64,000 nt of DNA from Anticarsia gemmatalis (taxonomy: Eukaryota; Arthropoda; Insecta; Lepidoptera; Erebidae), in contig NC_134763.1 of assembly GCF_050436995.1 (NCBI RefSeq), positions 5,890,001 through 5,954,000 of the forward strand, in the 5' to 3' direction. How positions within the stretch are numbered: position 1 is the stretch's first letter; every line of letters starts with the position of its first letter. The translations under genes and the position numbers were made by a program. The notes under the pieces are model-generated. The model did no database searches, was not told the DNA's origin, and worked only from the letters and a program-made list of their open reading frames with translations. Shown piece after piece: positions 1-12,950 of this stretch.

Positions 1-619
1 GCTAACTACCAAATAAATAGGACGCAGCGTGCACGTTTAAATAACTTCTAACCATGTGGCGACCCATATGCACACAATGCATTTAGGTTAATCGTGGCAT
101 CGTGAATTATGCAGCTGCCTCGAAGGAAATCCCGAAAGCGCAATAATGAACATCCTACGTAATCCGCCATTGGGCTGGTTAACCAATTAGGAGTGTTTTG
201 TGACTTACGTCTGTGCTTACAGGTTGTTGTGCAAGACCTTTGTGCATGTGGTTCACACTTACTACTCTTTATGCTTATGGCTCCGATGCTAGTACGTATT
301 AATGAAGACTTGTGTAGTAAAATGTATTTTACTTTGATTTCTAAAATAAACAAAAAAAAAATTACGAAGTATGCGCGTAAATCCTACATGACAACATATT
401 CATTTGAGATAAAATCTACGAAATATTTTTAAGGATAACAAAAACAGGGGCAGGTGAAATAAAATACTTATCTCGAAGCTCGTGAAGAGGCTCATAACGA
501 CACCTACATGACGCCAGACAATGCGCTAAAAGAGCGGAATTAAATTAATTCCGGTAATGAGCAGTATATTTCATTGAAATTACGTTCGTCAGCTTACATT
601 TATCTAAGTTTAAGGGGCT

Positions 620-880
620 TGCGTAAAGACGCAGCATTTCTTTCTGGTGGTGCGCCGTCGAGAATGAGCGCAAAATTCCCAAGCGTGTGCTCGTTTAGCT
701 CGTAATTTTTCATTGAGCCTGAGAGTCGGCGGGAAAGCCTCCAATTAAGTTTCTCTTTACCGTTTGGCCCGGGAAAAAGGGGAAGAAAAATGAACAACAG
801 AGGCAAGGGACAGTCGCCGGGCCGCTGCCGCCGGCGCCCTATGATGGCAAATGACCTTTTCCGGCCGCACCAACGCGTTT
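620..880. other. GC-rich island, possible regulatory element
   Basis: This block is much richer in GC than its surroundings and contains CCGCCGGCGCCC and GGCCCGGG. Its reverse-strand open frame shows no protein signature. In AT-rich insect genomes such islands outside repeats are often conserved regulatory DNA, but nothing here proves function. It could also be a relic of an old repeat. Confidence 0.25.
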
Positions 881-2334
881 TTGTTTCACTATATATTTCG
901 CGCAAATTGCTACTTTTAACTAGCTTACTAACTAAGTTTGTATTCTAGAAAATCTTAAAAATGATTTATTGTGACACTTGTGCATAGGATTACTCTTTCA
1001 TCAAAGCCTTTATAATGATTTAATTGAAATGAAACAAGTAATTATTTTACTTGGTTTTGGTTATTTTAACACTTTACAAATAAAAAAATACAAGCTTGAA
1101 AATGTCTATGATTTAATAAAACAAAAAAAAAACTGCCTCACGCTAGTAATTTATTTTATTCGGTTGGTTTAAAAATAAAGTCTCTGAATAATCTACTTGG
1201 GCTTGATTAAAACAAGATATCAAACCATTAAAGCGAGCTAAATTATTTACTTTTATTTCGAGCCGGGGAGCACTGAAAGTGAGATCTTTGATGTGCGGAC
1301 GTAATAATAAAATATTAAGCTCGGCTAATTCGTTTCTTAGGTAGAGGTGTAAATGAAACATTATTGGCGTTCCGACAATAAATGCACTCACCTACACCGC
1401 TCGTAAAATTCGGTAGGTTGATTGAGTCAGTATTTTTATTGTTTCGGCTCGTGAATCAATGGCGAATGTTTGAGTAATAAAAGCGTTTTACGATTGTTTT
1501 CACGGGGAAATTTGTGGGCCGTGAAATGCTCTTCCGCAGTCATTTTCTTACTGAACGTTTCTCTCAGGAGACACACTTGACATTCTTTGGTTAGATGCCA
1601 TTAATCGTTCGCACCTTCACTAACCTTAATGTAAGATGTTTCAAAGGGACTGCCCACGCGTGAAACAAAATTTTCCTCTTAAGGAGTGATTGTACCCTCT
1701 TACTCGTCGGATACATACTTGAGTTGAAACTTCTTGTCATTTTGAAGACGGATTATAAGTGGCATTGAACTTTAAGTTGGCCCACCTTTGTAGTGACAGG
1801 GCTCCGAACGAGTTAAGTTCATGTATAAATTAGTTAAGTAAATGTGAGAGCTGTAATTAAAATCAGTATGCGATGTCCTTGAGTGTTTGAACGATCGATT
1901 GCTGGGGACGGAGTAACTATTGACGTTATGACATAACAGATTTATATCTCAAGTTATTATGATCGAATATTAACGCTATGGGTATTCAATTATACTTTTT
2001 TTTTGAATAAATAGGTAACATACAGAGCAGAAATATAAAACCTATCTGGAAATCATTCAAATATTTCTTCCAATTCTTTATATATGTGCTTGTTTCTCAG
2101 TAGAATTCGTTAACTACCTTTTATTGCCTTCTCTAACCGTGTTATAGCACTCTATTTACATTCACATACTCAGAAAATATGTCTTTTATAAACTGGCTCA
2201 GTCAGTAACAAAATCACAGCACTACCCGGACATTACCATTTATTCAGGTCACATCTAAATACCAAGGTGTTCCCAGCATTTACAGGGCGTTCTCAATAAT
2301 TCGCTACATACCCCGGAGCGGGGCGTAAACAGTG

Positions 2335-2425
2335 ATTAAGTTAATTCAGACCGAGGCCGAAGTAGGGGCCGAGGGCCGGGAGCCGAGGCCGAGCGCCGAC
2401 GGCCGACGGTCGTCGATCATCGGTG
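2335..2425. repeat. Degenerate GCCGA-rich simple repeat
   Basis: GCCGA recurs at irregular short spacing across 2350-2412, in forms such as AGGCCGA, GGGCCGAG and ACGGCCGACGG. This makes one of the most GC-rich patches in the window. It looks like a decayed short tandem repeat or a small GC island. No open frame of note crosses it. Confidence 0.45.
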
Positions 2426-3018
2426 CTGGCTAATAATCCCTCACTTTAATTGGTACGAAATCAGCCGCTATTTATGCTGCACCGTCCTGTTTGCCAACCG
2501 ATGTTTTTCAACTTGATAATTAACTGCAATCAGTTATGTAATGAGCTTTTTGCATAAATATGAGGCTCGATGTAAATATCAACACTTACTCAATGGGCAT
2601 TTTGTGTTTATTTGCCTTAACAGTGTTTCTCTGACAGACAATTTTATCAAAAATAAATAAAGAAGGTAGTTGTAAATGTGTATAGCGTTTAAATATAGAC
2701 CACTGTTATGTAAAAATAGAGCTCGTTAGCCTGAGACATTTTCAGAATTTAGAGATAGCATTTCGAAAATGCATTTCCCGATTCTAAAAAGCTATTTAGT
2801 ATTGAGTACACTCCGTTTAGTTGTATAAAGCTGGGCTTGACTTTTATGCACACTTTAAAGTTAGCTTAGCGATATTTTGTTACGCATAATCAATGTGTTT
2901 ATATTTGCGACTTCAAAGTGGTAGATTTAACCCCATGTTAAACAGATACTTTTCAGACATAGTTCAATTTCAATTCACGCATGTTTTTTCCGTTCATCTT
3001 CAATACTGATGTTATAAT

Positions 3019-3048
3019 GAAACGAAACGAAACGAAAACGAACGAAAG
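3019..3048 (+). repeat. (GAAAC)n microsatellite
   Basis: A short imperfect tandem repeat of GAAAC, drifting into GAAAACGAACGAAAG at its right end. It is a simple sequence repeat with no sign of a gene. Confidence 0.8.
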
Positions 3049-4404
3049 AAGTCTTTAAAACTTCGCTTGCATTTGAATAAGGCAACAACTCAATTCATGG
3101 CCGATGCCAAAACAATACATTACTTTGATTAGCGCTATACTCAATCGTGCTATTCATTTTTCCTTCAACATTCTCATGGGAGCCGCTCAGAATTTGAAGG
3201 CGTAACCATGGTGTGCATCGGCAGCGCCTCGAGCGACGACGTGACGGCTTGACGGATCACGACAACGATGGCCAGATAACCTATAGCCGCGGGGCATATT
3301 GTTGCCTATTTACTTCTCTTGACCCGAGAAGGGGAAATGTGAAGAAATATATTTTTGTGTAGGTTTATATCTCAGTTGTAGCGTATTTACGTATGACTTG
3401 TATTGTATACTATAAGATTTAAGCAAATAGGAGTTTATGAAAATGTAGGTACTCTAGATTATAATATTATGAGGCCGTAGCCTAGTAGTTACGATGTGTC
3501 TGAAGTTGTAGATTTAATTAAAATTGAAACAAATGGAGCGAATAGTGCTTGTGGTCCACATAAATACACGACAGGAACGCAAATACTTTGAACCGGCACT
3601 TCCATGAAGAATTCAACTAAAGATATTATTTGAATCTAATGCACAATGTACAAACACGTACGTAAATATAAAAACTTGATAATATTTACTACAAGAACTT
3701 TCCGTTCATATCTTTAACAACATTTGACAAAGGTACAATATTTACAACACTGAATGATATAAACCAATAGTAAAAGTCCTCTGTTTACTAGTACATAAAA
3801 CAAAAAGCAACTGTACCCGTATAATCTAATTCACATAAAATTAAACTGACATACTAAACATAAAGGCGGAGTGTATTGAAGATTTAGCGCAAGGACATCT
3901 CGATCGGTCTACACACTTCAATTCTTCAAGAGCAAGGCTCGGCCTAGGCTTTGTTCAAGATAACTCTATTTAGCCAGAAGAAAAAGATTTATTGCAAACC
4001 TTTGACGTACGCGATAGACACACAAAAAGAGTAGAGTTGACGACGGTTCAACAATGTCTGTTTTATGTTGAGAATTTAAATGTTAGCGATACTTAAGTGG
4101 ATTTTTTATTTAATACAATAAGAACGCTCTAGTGATCTTTATTTAATGTTCTTTGAAAATATTTCAGTCGTGATTGATATTTAAAGAAATACAATGATGT
4201 TATTCATATATATTTTTATTACGGTTGAACAAACTTAAAAATTGTAGATAGAATAAGTTCAGTGTACTCGATACCAATAAAGTCAAATATTCTACATATA
4301 ATAGTATCTAATAGGATTGATCAAATAACTGTAACCGCAATAAAATCGTCACACGAACTTTACACTCACACCTAACTTTCCCTTTCAAATCACTATCGTA
4401 GGAC

Positions 4405-4570
4405 AAAAATCCCGGGCTGATAATCGGTCCGCCGGCGCCCAAAGGACTTGTCAGATGATAAATCTTCATTTGGTTTGGTCCTCACACCCCTCCCAATTAG
4501 TCCCGGTTAAAGCTCCGACTCACGACCCGATTTCACACCCAATCAGTAGGCTCCTGACGGATTGGCACGT
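4405..4570. other. GC-rich island, possible regulatory element
   Basis: A GC-rich block including CCCGGGCTGATAATCGG and CCGCCGGCGCCC, followed by TAAT and ATTA cores and a CACGTG E-box at 4566-4571. The mix of homeodomain-type cores and an E-box inside an island is compatible with an enhancer. This is inference only. Confidence 0.25.
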
Positions 4571-7500
4571 GGATACGTCCAAATTCCAGAAACGAAATAA
4601 TCGAATTAAGTATTACTAGAAAAATTGAGCAAACACAAAGAATCGTGATATTCCTACAATCAATGTTGATACCTAGAAATAAAAGACTAAAAACAATAAA
4701 AATATATATCTCTGATAACATTATAAGAAAGAGTTAATTTTTATAAAATTATAGCGATACAAATCTATAAGTGGGGAACAACACAGTAGCATTGAATTGA
4801 AAGAAAAGTGTCCATCAAAACTGAAAATGACAAGCTGATGAATTTCACAGCTGTAGTGTACCGCAAAACTTGTATAAAAATGTAGACAGTACACGATAAT
4901 ACTTTATTAAATTGATAAACTTCATAATGTAACAGCAATTGTAGCGAATGTAAAATTAGTTTTTATATGTGGGTAAAAGTTTTTAGTCCTTTGCAAGGCC
5001 AGAGTCGCTTCTCGGTCGGATTTCCGATGTGGTCACCTTTTCTGTTAACGGAGTTGGGCCCGACCGCGGTTTGTCTACCTAATGAATGTGTGGATTTCTG
5101 TTGTTTTAATAACAATGTAGCGACCATTTTGTTTCTACATTCCTGAAAAATTCATGTTTAGGTTCTATGAAAGCCTCAAATGTTGACGAAAAAAGTATTT
5201 AGGTAAGGACATGGAAGTACTCAATTGTTATCTAAGCTCGTTGCATTGGTAAATGAGTAGTATTTGAACTCAGTCCAGTCATTAACAAGGACATAAATAT
5301 ATTAAGTAAGTTAATTATACTCCAACCTTGCAAAATAATTTATTTACATGTTCAAAATGATCTACGTGACATTGCGTGAACCATAAAATATAGTCACCTA
5401 CGTGACCCTGAGTGGACCTTAAATCATAAATTGGTTTACCATAGATGCAGTTATTTCACAAGATTGTTATACAAGTTAATTAACACGTTATATGCGGAAC
5501 GCCTCGTCTATGTCGCACTTGCAGTGTGGCAAGGAAAGAAAAGATTTTTAGGACATGGTTCAAAACGCCTGATACCGCAGTTTATGAAAAGTATACCGAG
5601 CAAAAACAGTGTCGCTGGAAACGTGAAAAAATAAACGTGACTAACAAATAAAAAACACATCTAAATAGTCAGTTAGTAACAAAAGGCAGTGTTTCCGCGA
5701 CTACAGCAATTATCAGATAGTTGAAACGTTACGCAACGCAGTCCTGGCTCAGGTAGCCGACATTTATGTTATTTTGCAATTAAACCGACAAACACTATAT
5801 CCATAGAGTTGCTTACGTATAACTAACTTTAGTATTTAGAAACGTTTTGACATTAATATCATGACAGATGTCATGATGATGACAGATTATAACGAATGGT
5901 AATGAGGCAATTTCAATTGAATTATGAATGCAAATAAAACCTATTATATTGCAGAAATTGTGCATGTAAACCGATACTTATGTTATTTTGTATATCATGG
6001 AATCAAACACTGAACAAAGCATGATCAAGTAAAGCAAAAAGAAATAATCTATAAGATTAAGCTGTAACGAAACCACAAATAAAACATGTAAGCTCTTTAT
6101 TCTTACATCTAACAACTCGCAATACACGTAAGTAATCGCGAAGGGTTTACGATTGCCAATGAGCAATGTTTTCCATTTCTATGCTAATGGGATTTAGCCA
6201 ATGAGCGAACGCGATCTCGGGCCCGGTCCACGTACTCTATCAATTTATTCCTATTATTTTTCCTATCAGTGCTGTATTGTTTTCTTTAGCGGACCGCTTC
6301 ACGATTTATGATTGGAAAGTGTTTATACATAATAATATATTGTTAATATGTAAATTTGAACTAGCGTTTTAGTGTTTGTTGCCAACAAAAGACCCCTGTT
6401 TGCCAATATCCTTGACGGTCATAAATTTATATGTGGGTTTAGACAGCTGGTTTACTAAATAATGGCCTGAAAATATGGCATTTATAAAAGGAACCATTTA
6501 GTTTTAATTATAATAGGCTATTTCTTTAACACGTGTCGCTCAGCAATTAAGTATTCAACGAGAATCAAGATTACACAAATATTACTACAAAATAATAATA
6601 TTTAAACTGTTCGCGTGTGAGAATGTCCAATCGATGTTATTTGGCTTCGAGGAAAATACTTTTTAGCACTTTTATCCTAATAATATTTCCGTAGAAGCAT
6701 CAATAGGTCTATTGAATCAGAAAAAGATACGGATGGTAAACATGTTTTCATCAGGAATATCCGCAACACATAATGTAGAGTATGGAATTTTCGGATAGTC
6801 ATCGCTTTGGTCTTTTGTGTACATTAATTTGTACTTTTCTAAGCATCTGCTTTGAAAAGTAATAAAAATCGGCTTAGCAAGACACGTTGGGCGTTGAATG
6901 CGAATAATACTCACGTGACAATTTTTTTTTGCCGTCGGTTGCAAACTGTCGTCACTTCCCCACGTACTTGTGTAGGTGATTTTCGAATTTGCCGACAGAA
7001 AAAACATATTTGCCGAGACATATTCAGAGTCACGTCGAGTAAACACGTTTTGAACATGCTCGCAGTTTTATTTCACGTCGGGGTAAACACTTTCAAAGAT
7101 GAATTTCTCGCTTCACAAACAAAATGAAATATTTTAATATTTTTTCCTTTTCAGTCGAATACCTGTCCTCATACTCCTGTGTGTGATAAAATATCTGAGT
7201 AAATTTGAATTTGAAAGACATTCTGCTTTCAGAACTATAATGCCGAGGTATTATTTGTGACTGCACTTCTCGTAAATTTTTATTACCTGCTTGAAACTTT
7301 AAATCAACACTTCATTTTTATAGACGCGAAAAGTTCAGTCGTTTACGTAGTTTTATACAAGTATTCTTTAGTATGATTAATCATTGAATTTCCTTTACAC
7401 GGCGATTTATTCTAGGACGTTGACGTGGTATTAAATGGGTAATAACATTAATCATGATGCAAGTAGGTGTGAGGAATATGACGGTGGGACAAGGCAAGAC

Positions 7501-8190
7501 GGGGCAAGACAAGACGTACGAGAGTCGCACGTGACAAAGGTCCGGCCATCCTTCAAGACACTCGACTTCCTACCGGATATTATCCGCTGACCGATTTAGC
7601 TACATAAATAACATTCTGAAATTTGAAAAGTGGAGGTCGTGTTATTTGTTAGTTGTCGGTCACGATGTTATGATTGGTTTTCTTAGAAGTATATTTGCAG
7701 GATGATTGATGTATCTTGTGTAGTTTATGTTTTATTTATATAATAATTCTATCCCAAATTAGGAAAAGGTAGGAAGATAACATTGTCAGCTTGATTTTAA
7801 ACATGCTAAGAATACATTAGTCACCTTGAATTTAATTAGATAAAAGAGTATCCACGAAATACGAATATATCACAAAAATCACAGCAACCAATTATAAATA
7901 CGCCCACATCGTTGGTTCAATTTGCTCAAAGCAAAACGATAACGAACGTATCTACTCAAATGTAGGTTAAGTTGAATACTATACAATGTTATATCTTCAG
8001 ACTAATACTAACTTTAATGATGAAGAAAAATTAATTAACAGTAAAAAAATTATTCACGCATATTTCGTGGATATAACTGCTTGAAATCTCATTGCTTGTG
8101 TCTGTTATCATTCTGTCTTACCAGTTTATGAGAGTGATGGGATCGAGAGCGTACCTGTGTATTGTGCATTTGGACACTATAAACAAAGTC

Positions 8191-8353
8191 CTGTAGCCCG
8201 ATTCTCTCCTACCATCGAGAACAGAGTAGATCGTAAAAAAATGTATGTAAATCAGCGCCTCTAGCGGACGTCGTGGCAGCTATTTCTACAGTACATTTTA
8301 AACGTCAAACTTTCGATACTCGATGGTTTCAATTGTAGAGAATCGAACTACAG
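8191..8353 (-). mobile_element. MITE copy 1 (CGATTCTCTAC family), full length
   Basis: This 163 bp element has terminal inverted repeats of about 17 bp: CTGTAGCCCGATTCTCT at 8191-8207 and its near reverse complement at 8337-8353, with two mismatches. The body holds the family core (the reverse complement of GCTAGAGGCGCTGA) and GTTTGAC-ATTTAAAATGTAC in reverse. The small size, inverted ends and lack of coding make it a non-autonomous DNA element. I cannot assign the transposase superfamily because target duplications are unclear. Confidence 0.75.
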
Positions 8354-10542
8354 CTCAGTTGGCTGGTTTCAATGCATCTGGCCGCCATAGCCAAATATTG
8401 GCCGCGAGGACATTAAACCTGTACTCGAGTCAAAGGAAAAATAGCCTCATAAATGTCTAAAATTTCCATTCCAAGTAGAATGTCACAAGATATCCAGTTG
8501 CATAAAGTTGCGATCAAAAGCGAATTCTGGATATTTCATCTCTAGATAAGAAATTACTACTCGGAAATACTGGTCGAGACAGTTCTAAGAAATTACCAAG
8601 TGCTCTTCAAAAGTAGGTAAGTACAAACGCGAGATTTTAATTACTTAGGAAGTAATTACTGATTACGTATTCAGATACCCGTGGTATGCCTTTGTTTGTG
8701 GCTTGTTCAAATTCTTCGTGTAAATTAAAAGACTTTTGGTATATGGTATGAGTGTATGTGAGCGTACATGAAATAGCTATCCGATAATTAGAAATAAATA
8801 GGAAGTTGCTCGATTTTAAGTTTCGTATGTAGGAAAATTAACGTTTCACATTGATCAGAAGTAAAATTAATGCCCTCTCGCATTGCAGAATTGCCAAAAA
8901 GTGTTGTGGGGTTCGACGTTTTTTGTTTTAAACGCTGCATCGGGCTTACAAAAGGACACATAATTACTATATCTCAATGTAAATGTTATTTAAAAACTAC
9001 ATAACACAACGAAATATTAATAGTATGCCAAAAATAGCTGCGGAAATTGTCAAATAGTTACCCCTTAATCATGAAATTCTGTGAAACGCAAAACTTAATC
9101 TTCAAACTTCTTGATTCAAAGATCCAAAGCTAAATTGAGATACACGAATGAAAATCATTTTAATAAGTATCTATAAGGTTCTTAACTCATGTCTGTCGTT
9201 AAGGTGACGAGGGCAGCGGCTCGATACAGGTTCATATCCGTCCCCGGAAGCGCTTGCCGGGATGATGGAACATTTTCACCGGCCTCCTCCCTTGTGTGAC
9301 CTGTTCGTCGATGATTCATGATTTCCTTACAGTTGTCTGCTTGAAAAATAGTAGATTTAAGAAGATACATTTAGTTGTAGAGTAATTCGCAAAATACAGT
9401 CATATAACAAACATACATGGAATATAAACATATAAGTATATTTGTATATTATATACGTATTTGTGCATTACATATGTACTTAACTTAGTTAAAATAAGCT
9501 CTAATATAATAATAAAGATGATACATTATCAGATTGGTGTAAAGATATCTGACTAACAAAATGCCAGTTGCAGTAAGAATTGATTTATTAAGAACTGAGA
9601 ATCGGTTTGACCGGGGCTGCTATTGCCGTACATCCTCCCTGCAAATTGAAGCCTAGTCTTTTAGTTACACACAAATAAAGTACAAGTACCATTGAAAATC
9701 ATCCAGCCGTGTCTCCAATAAGACGAGCTGAATTCTAAAAATAGTCGCATTGTATTCTATTGCTCATTGACGGTATCAGACACTCGTTTTCCTAGAATAA
9801 CAATTAGTTCTTTTTGATCTCCGCACACTGATTTCAAAAGAAACATAACAAAACTGTTAAATTGTACAATAATAATGAATAAAACAGCCATAGAAACAGG
9901 AATCAAACGATATAACAACCACAAAACCCTTCTCATGTTGACTTTTCCCTCAGGCGAAAACGAACCTAACCGATTTGCAACTAAAACCCACTCCTATTGT
10001 AATGCAAAGCCATACATTCTAAAACTAATTCCCGTCAAAACGAATCGCACTCGGATGAATGAAATGAAATGAATAGAGCTGAATAGACCAACAAACGGGT
10101 TCCGGGGGGTACTATTATACTCAGATACGTGGTAGTAATCATTGCGTGGTTTCTCAGTTAATTGTCGCCCGTTCACCGGTAGATATCTAAACGGCTCTAT
10201 TGAAAACTACGCTTACATATTGTGAACTGGCTCGAAGCCAGAGGATTATCCTTGGCTCCAGTGCAATATTTGTGTCTCACGTAGCCGGCACTATTCAGGG
10301 GATCGAAAAACTTTTCTAATATTCTGGTTTGAGAAAACACTTGGTGGAGATTTGACTGCTTATCACTGGATACATGATTCATACGTGTATTCGCAGGTTT
10401 TTTATATTTTGATGTAGACGATGAAGTAGATAATCTTGCAAGATATTTGATTGCGCGAAGTCTCTGGTGGTGAATATGACTAAGCGTTGTTTTGGTCTGT
10501 ATAAATCATGATTCTGTAAATTGTGTGTTCTATAAACGATTA
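8354..10542. other. Non-coding sequence, nothing recognised
   Basis: AT-rich unique sequence. A small GC-richer patch at 9200-9310 holds the imperfect palindrome CCCGGAAGCGCTTGCCGGG. The AT palindromes around 9420-9480 look like simple low-complexity sequence. No gene or repeat family is recognisable. Confidence 0.65.
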
Positions 10543-10613
10543 ATAGCGCGAATCTCTTTAGTCGGAACTGTAAGGTTTCGAGAGTTTGGCATTTAAAATG
10601 TATTGCAAAAACA
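10543..10613 (+). mobile_element. MITE copy 2 (CGATTCTCTAC family), fragment
   Basis: The left end of the family is recognisable as TAGCGCGAATCTCTTTAGTC, followed by GAGAGTTTGGCATTTAAAATG and TATTGCAAAAACA. The match then stops, so the right half, including the GCTAGAGGCGCTGA core, is missing. It is an old, diverged and truncated copy. Confidence 0.65.
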
Positions 10614-11660
10614 TGTTATACTAGAGTTATAGTAGATATGCTACTGATCATGTAGGTATAGGCCACACATTATATAAAACAGATATTTTAATGTTATAAA
10701 ATCTCGTGCTTTTTAAAATTTACTATTTAGTTAAGCTAGCTATAATGTAAAGCCAGCTGCATCACACATATATTTGAGTTAAAAAAATCTTTTTATAAGG
10801 ACAGAAAAGCAGCAGTCGTTAGTTCGCAACTCTACCGTATAACGGATGTGTTTTTCAAGTAGTGTACAATTTAAATTTTTACTTTTAAATTTAAATCTAT
10901 GGCCCGTTTAAACCGGTGGAGAAAAACAACGTTGAGAACCACACTTCGGTAGGTAAATATTCTTAAAGTTTTGCATCGAGAACGGTAATAAATAGTGGTG
11001 GCTGTCGACTTGTTTATACCCATTTTCTTAAAGTAACAACAAGTACGGAGGTAGAGACGTCATTAATAAAAGCATTGCACAACCAACGCTCGGTGAATTG
11101 AAACGACTTTAGATAATTTCAGTTACTTTTCGATTAATCAATAATTGACTTAACTTCGTAAGTTTTAGGGTAAAAAGGTTAAAGATAAAAAAAAACTAGC
11201 CTTTGCGATTTGACAATTATTATTGAAAGTGCATTTAGCTTACAAGCTAATAGGGTTTAACTGAGGCACTTTAGGATAACTACGATTGTAGTTTTAATAT
11301 TTCTGCGACCACCTTATCTTGCAAATGTAATGTCACAATTTTGCATCAGCCAAATTAAAAACACCTTCCTCCCGCGGAGTGTTGGCTCGCAATCAATCTA
11401 AACATAATTTAGTTAAGTTCAACAAAGAAACCGTTGAACAATACCGTAATTTTGTTTATTACCCAGCTGTGTAAGATGGCTGCTATAATTTGTCAAAGCT
11501 AATTCAATTAATGAGGAGCACAGAACTTAGGCGTGATAAGTAATACACGTGAGAATCACGACCCAAAAATCTGAACATTATAAACTTTATTTAGTTATAA
11601 AATAATTTGGAATCACATAAAAATAAAATTTTTGGAAAGATTTAAATACTTTAGGGAGAG
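10614..11660. other. Non-coding sequence, nothing recognised
   Basis: AT-rich unique sequence without long open frames, repeated motifs or GC islands that I could support as features. Confidence 0.65.
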
Positions 11661-11724
11661 TATATTATACTATACTATACTATAGTATTATATTATACTA
11701 TAGTATATTTATATACTACTATAT
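11661..11724. repeat. TATAC / TATAG low-complexity tract
   Basis: A run of TATAC and TATAG units with several self-complementary stretches directly abuts the LINE tail at 11725. It may mark the scar where that LINE fragment joins older sequence. Confidence 0.7.
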
Positions 11725-11763
11725 GGGGAGGCCTATACTCAACAGTGGGCGGATACGGGTTGA
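11725..11763 (+). mobile_element. RTE-type LINE tail (end of reverse transcriptase)
   Basis: Read in frame from 11725 the sequence gives GEAYTQQWADTG followed by a TGA stop at 11761-11763. The EAYxQQW ending is the usual C-terminus of lepidopteran RTE-clade endonuclease/reverse transcriptase proteins. Only this extreme 3' end is present, as expected for a 5'-truncated LINE insertion. Such debris is very common in Lepidoptera. Confidence 0.75.
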
Positions 11764-11938
11764 TTAGATAGAAGATTTAAATAAGAGGTGGCCACGATTT
11801 TCATGAATTACGTAATTGAAATTTACCCATATACATATTATTTATGTTCAACGTTGTATAAGGGTGGCAATTTTTGCCCGTCTACTTAAGGATGATGGAG
11901 AGATAGAAAAAAAAAACAGAGAGAGAAATCTATACTAA

Positions 11939-12188
11939 TCTATACTAATATTATAAAGCTGAAGAGTTTGTTTGTTTGTTTGAACGCGCTAATCTCAGGA
12001 ACTACTGGTCCGATTTGAAAAATTCTTTCAGTGTTAGATAGACCATTTATCGAGGAAGGCTTTAGGCTATATGACATCACGCTACGGCCATTAGGAGCGG
12101 AGTAGCAACGAAAAATGTTACAAAAACGAGGAAAATTATGACCCATTCTCTCTTATGTGACGCAAGCGAAGTTGCGCGGGTCAGCTAG
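11939..12188 (+). mobile_element. Non-autonomous Helitron, copy 1
   Basis: The element starts TCTATACTAATATTATAAAG after a host A and ends GGGTCAGCTAG before a host T. These are the TC start, CTRR end and A/T target of Helitrons. A (GTTT)n microsatellite lies near the left end. The first ten bases are duplicated just upstream (TCTATACTAA at 11929), so the true start may be 11929. There is no coding capacity. It closely matches the copies at 49834-50092 and 59642-59896, which points to fairly recent spread. Confidence 0.9.
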
Positions 12189-12950
12189 TTATTGATAAAT
12201 TTTGAAAGCTATGCCTCACTATTTAGATGTATTATGTCTGGTAAAAATGGTATAACGTGCGTTTCAAAACAAGGAGTTAGGCTTATTAAATATACATTTT
12301 CTGTATAATTAGTTATCAATCCTGCCTTTTGTGAAGTTTGTCATTCGAGTTAAGTGATTTATAATTCACTCGAGAGATACTCGTCTCACTGGCTCGTCAA
12401 AGGCAGTTAATCATTGAAGTATTTGAACAGCTTCGTTCGGGAAAATAAAAGGCTTTAAAGTCTGCAAAAATGTGGGAAACAATATAAAATAAAATCCTCT
12501 CGCGTCATTCTCATGTCCTCGTCACTGGCAGCCAATATTTTTCGAACTGGACCGTGCATATGCATAATAAAATTACGTATACGTATACTACGTCACTTCG
12601 GCCTAATCGTTGTGCCGAAGTCCGCAGTTTTAGACCGGTCAACATGAAAACTGTTGGTTGCTAGCCAACTTTGTTGAGGATTATTATTTAAGTAATTGTT
12701 TTTTTCACTTTCAAAGTCCGATTGGCATTTCGTTTGAAAGTTTTGATCGGGTGATCGGTGCATTATCCTATTACGATATGTTTTGTGTGTTTCATATACT
12801 CTTTTGATTAGTAAATGCCTACCTATTGTTATCACACTGATACATTATTTGTTTGCTCAGAAACAAAGCCACTTCTTAGTTCAGTTGTGTTGTCAATATT
12901 ATGATGAAATTGTATATAAACTGAAAATTTATGAAATCATACAAATGATG
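12189..12950. other. Non-coding sequence
   Basis: AT-rich unique sequence. Short palindromes such as GCATATGC and ACGTATACGT occur near 12558-12590. No gene or known repeat was found. Confidence 0.65.

Larger units (their letters stand above)
1..8190. other. Non-coding AT-rich sequence
   Basis: No coding region is supportable here. The longest open frames, about 100 codons near 48-353, 600-905 and 6717-7046, lack domain signatures and overlap other frames on both strands. Most of the stretch is single-copy AT-rich sequence interrupted by short GC-rich islands listed separately. I recognise no transposon in it. Confidence 0.75.

Noticed and set aside
600..905. 101-codon reverse-strand open frame in a GC-rich island
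   Set aside because: Arg/Pro/Leu-rich product of the type expected from any GC-rich island. No domain.
6717..7046. Overlapping opposite-strand open frames of 109 and 91 codons
   Set aside because: The mutual overlap indicates chance openness. Neither shows domain-like sequence.
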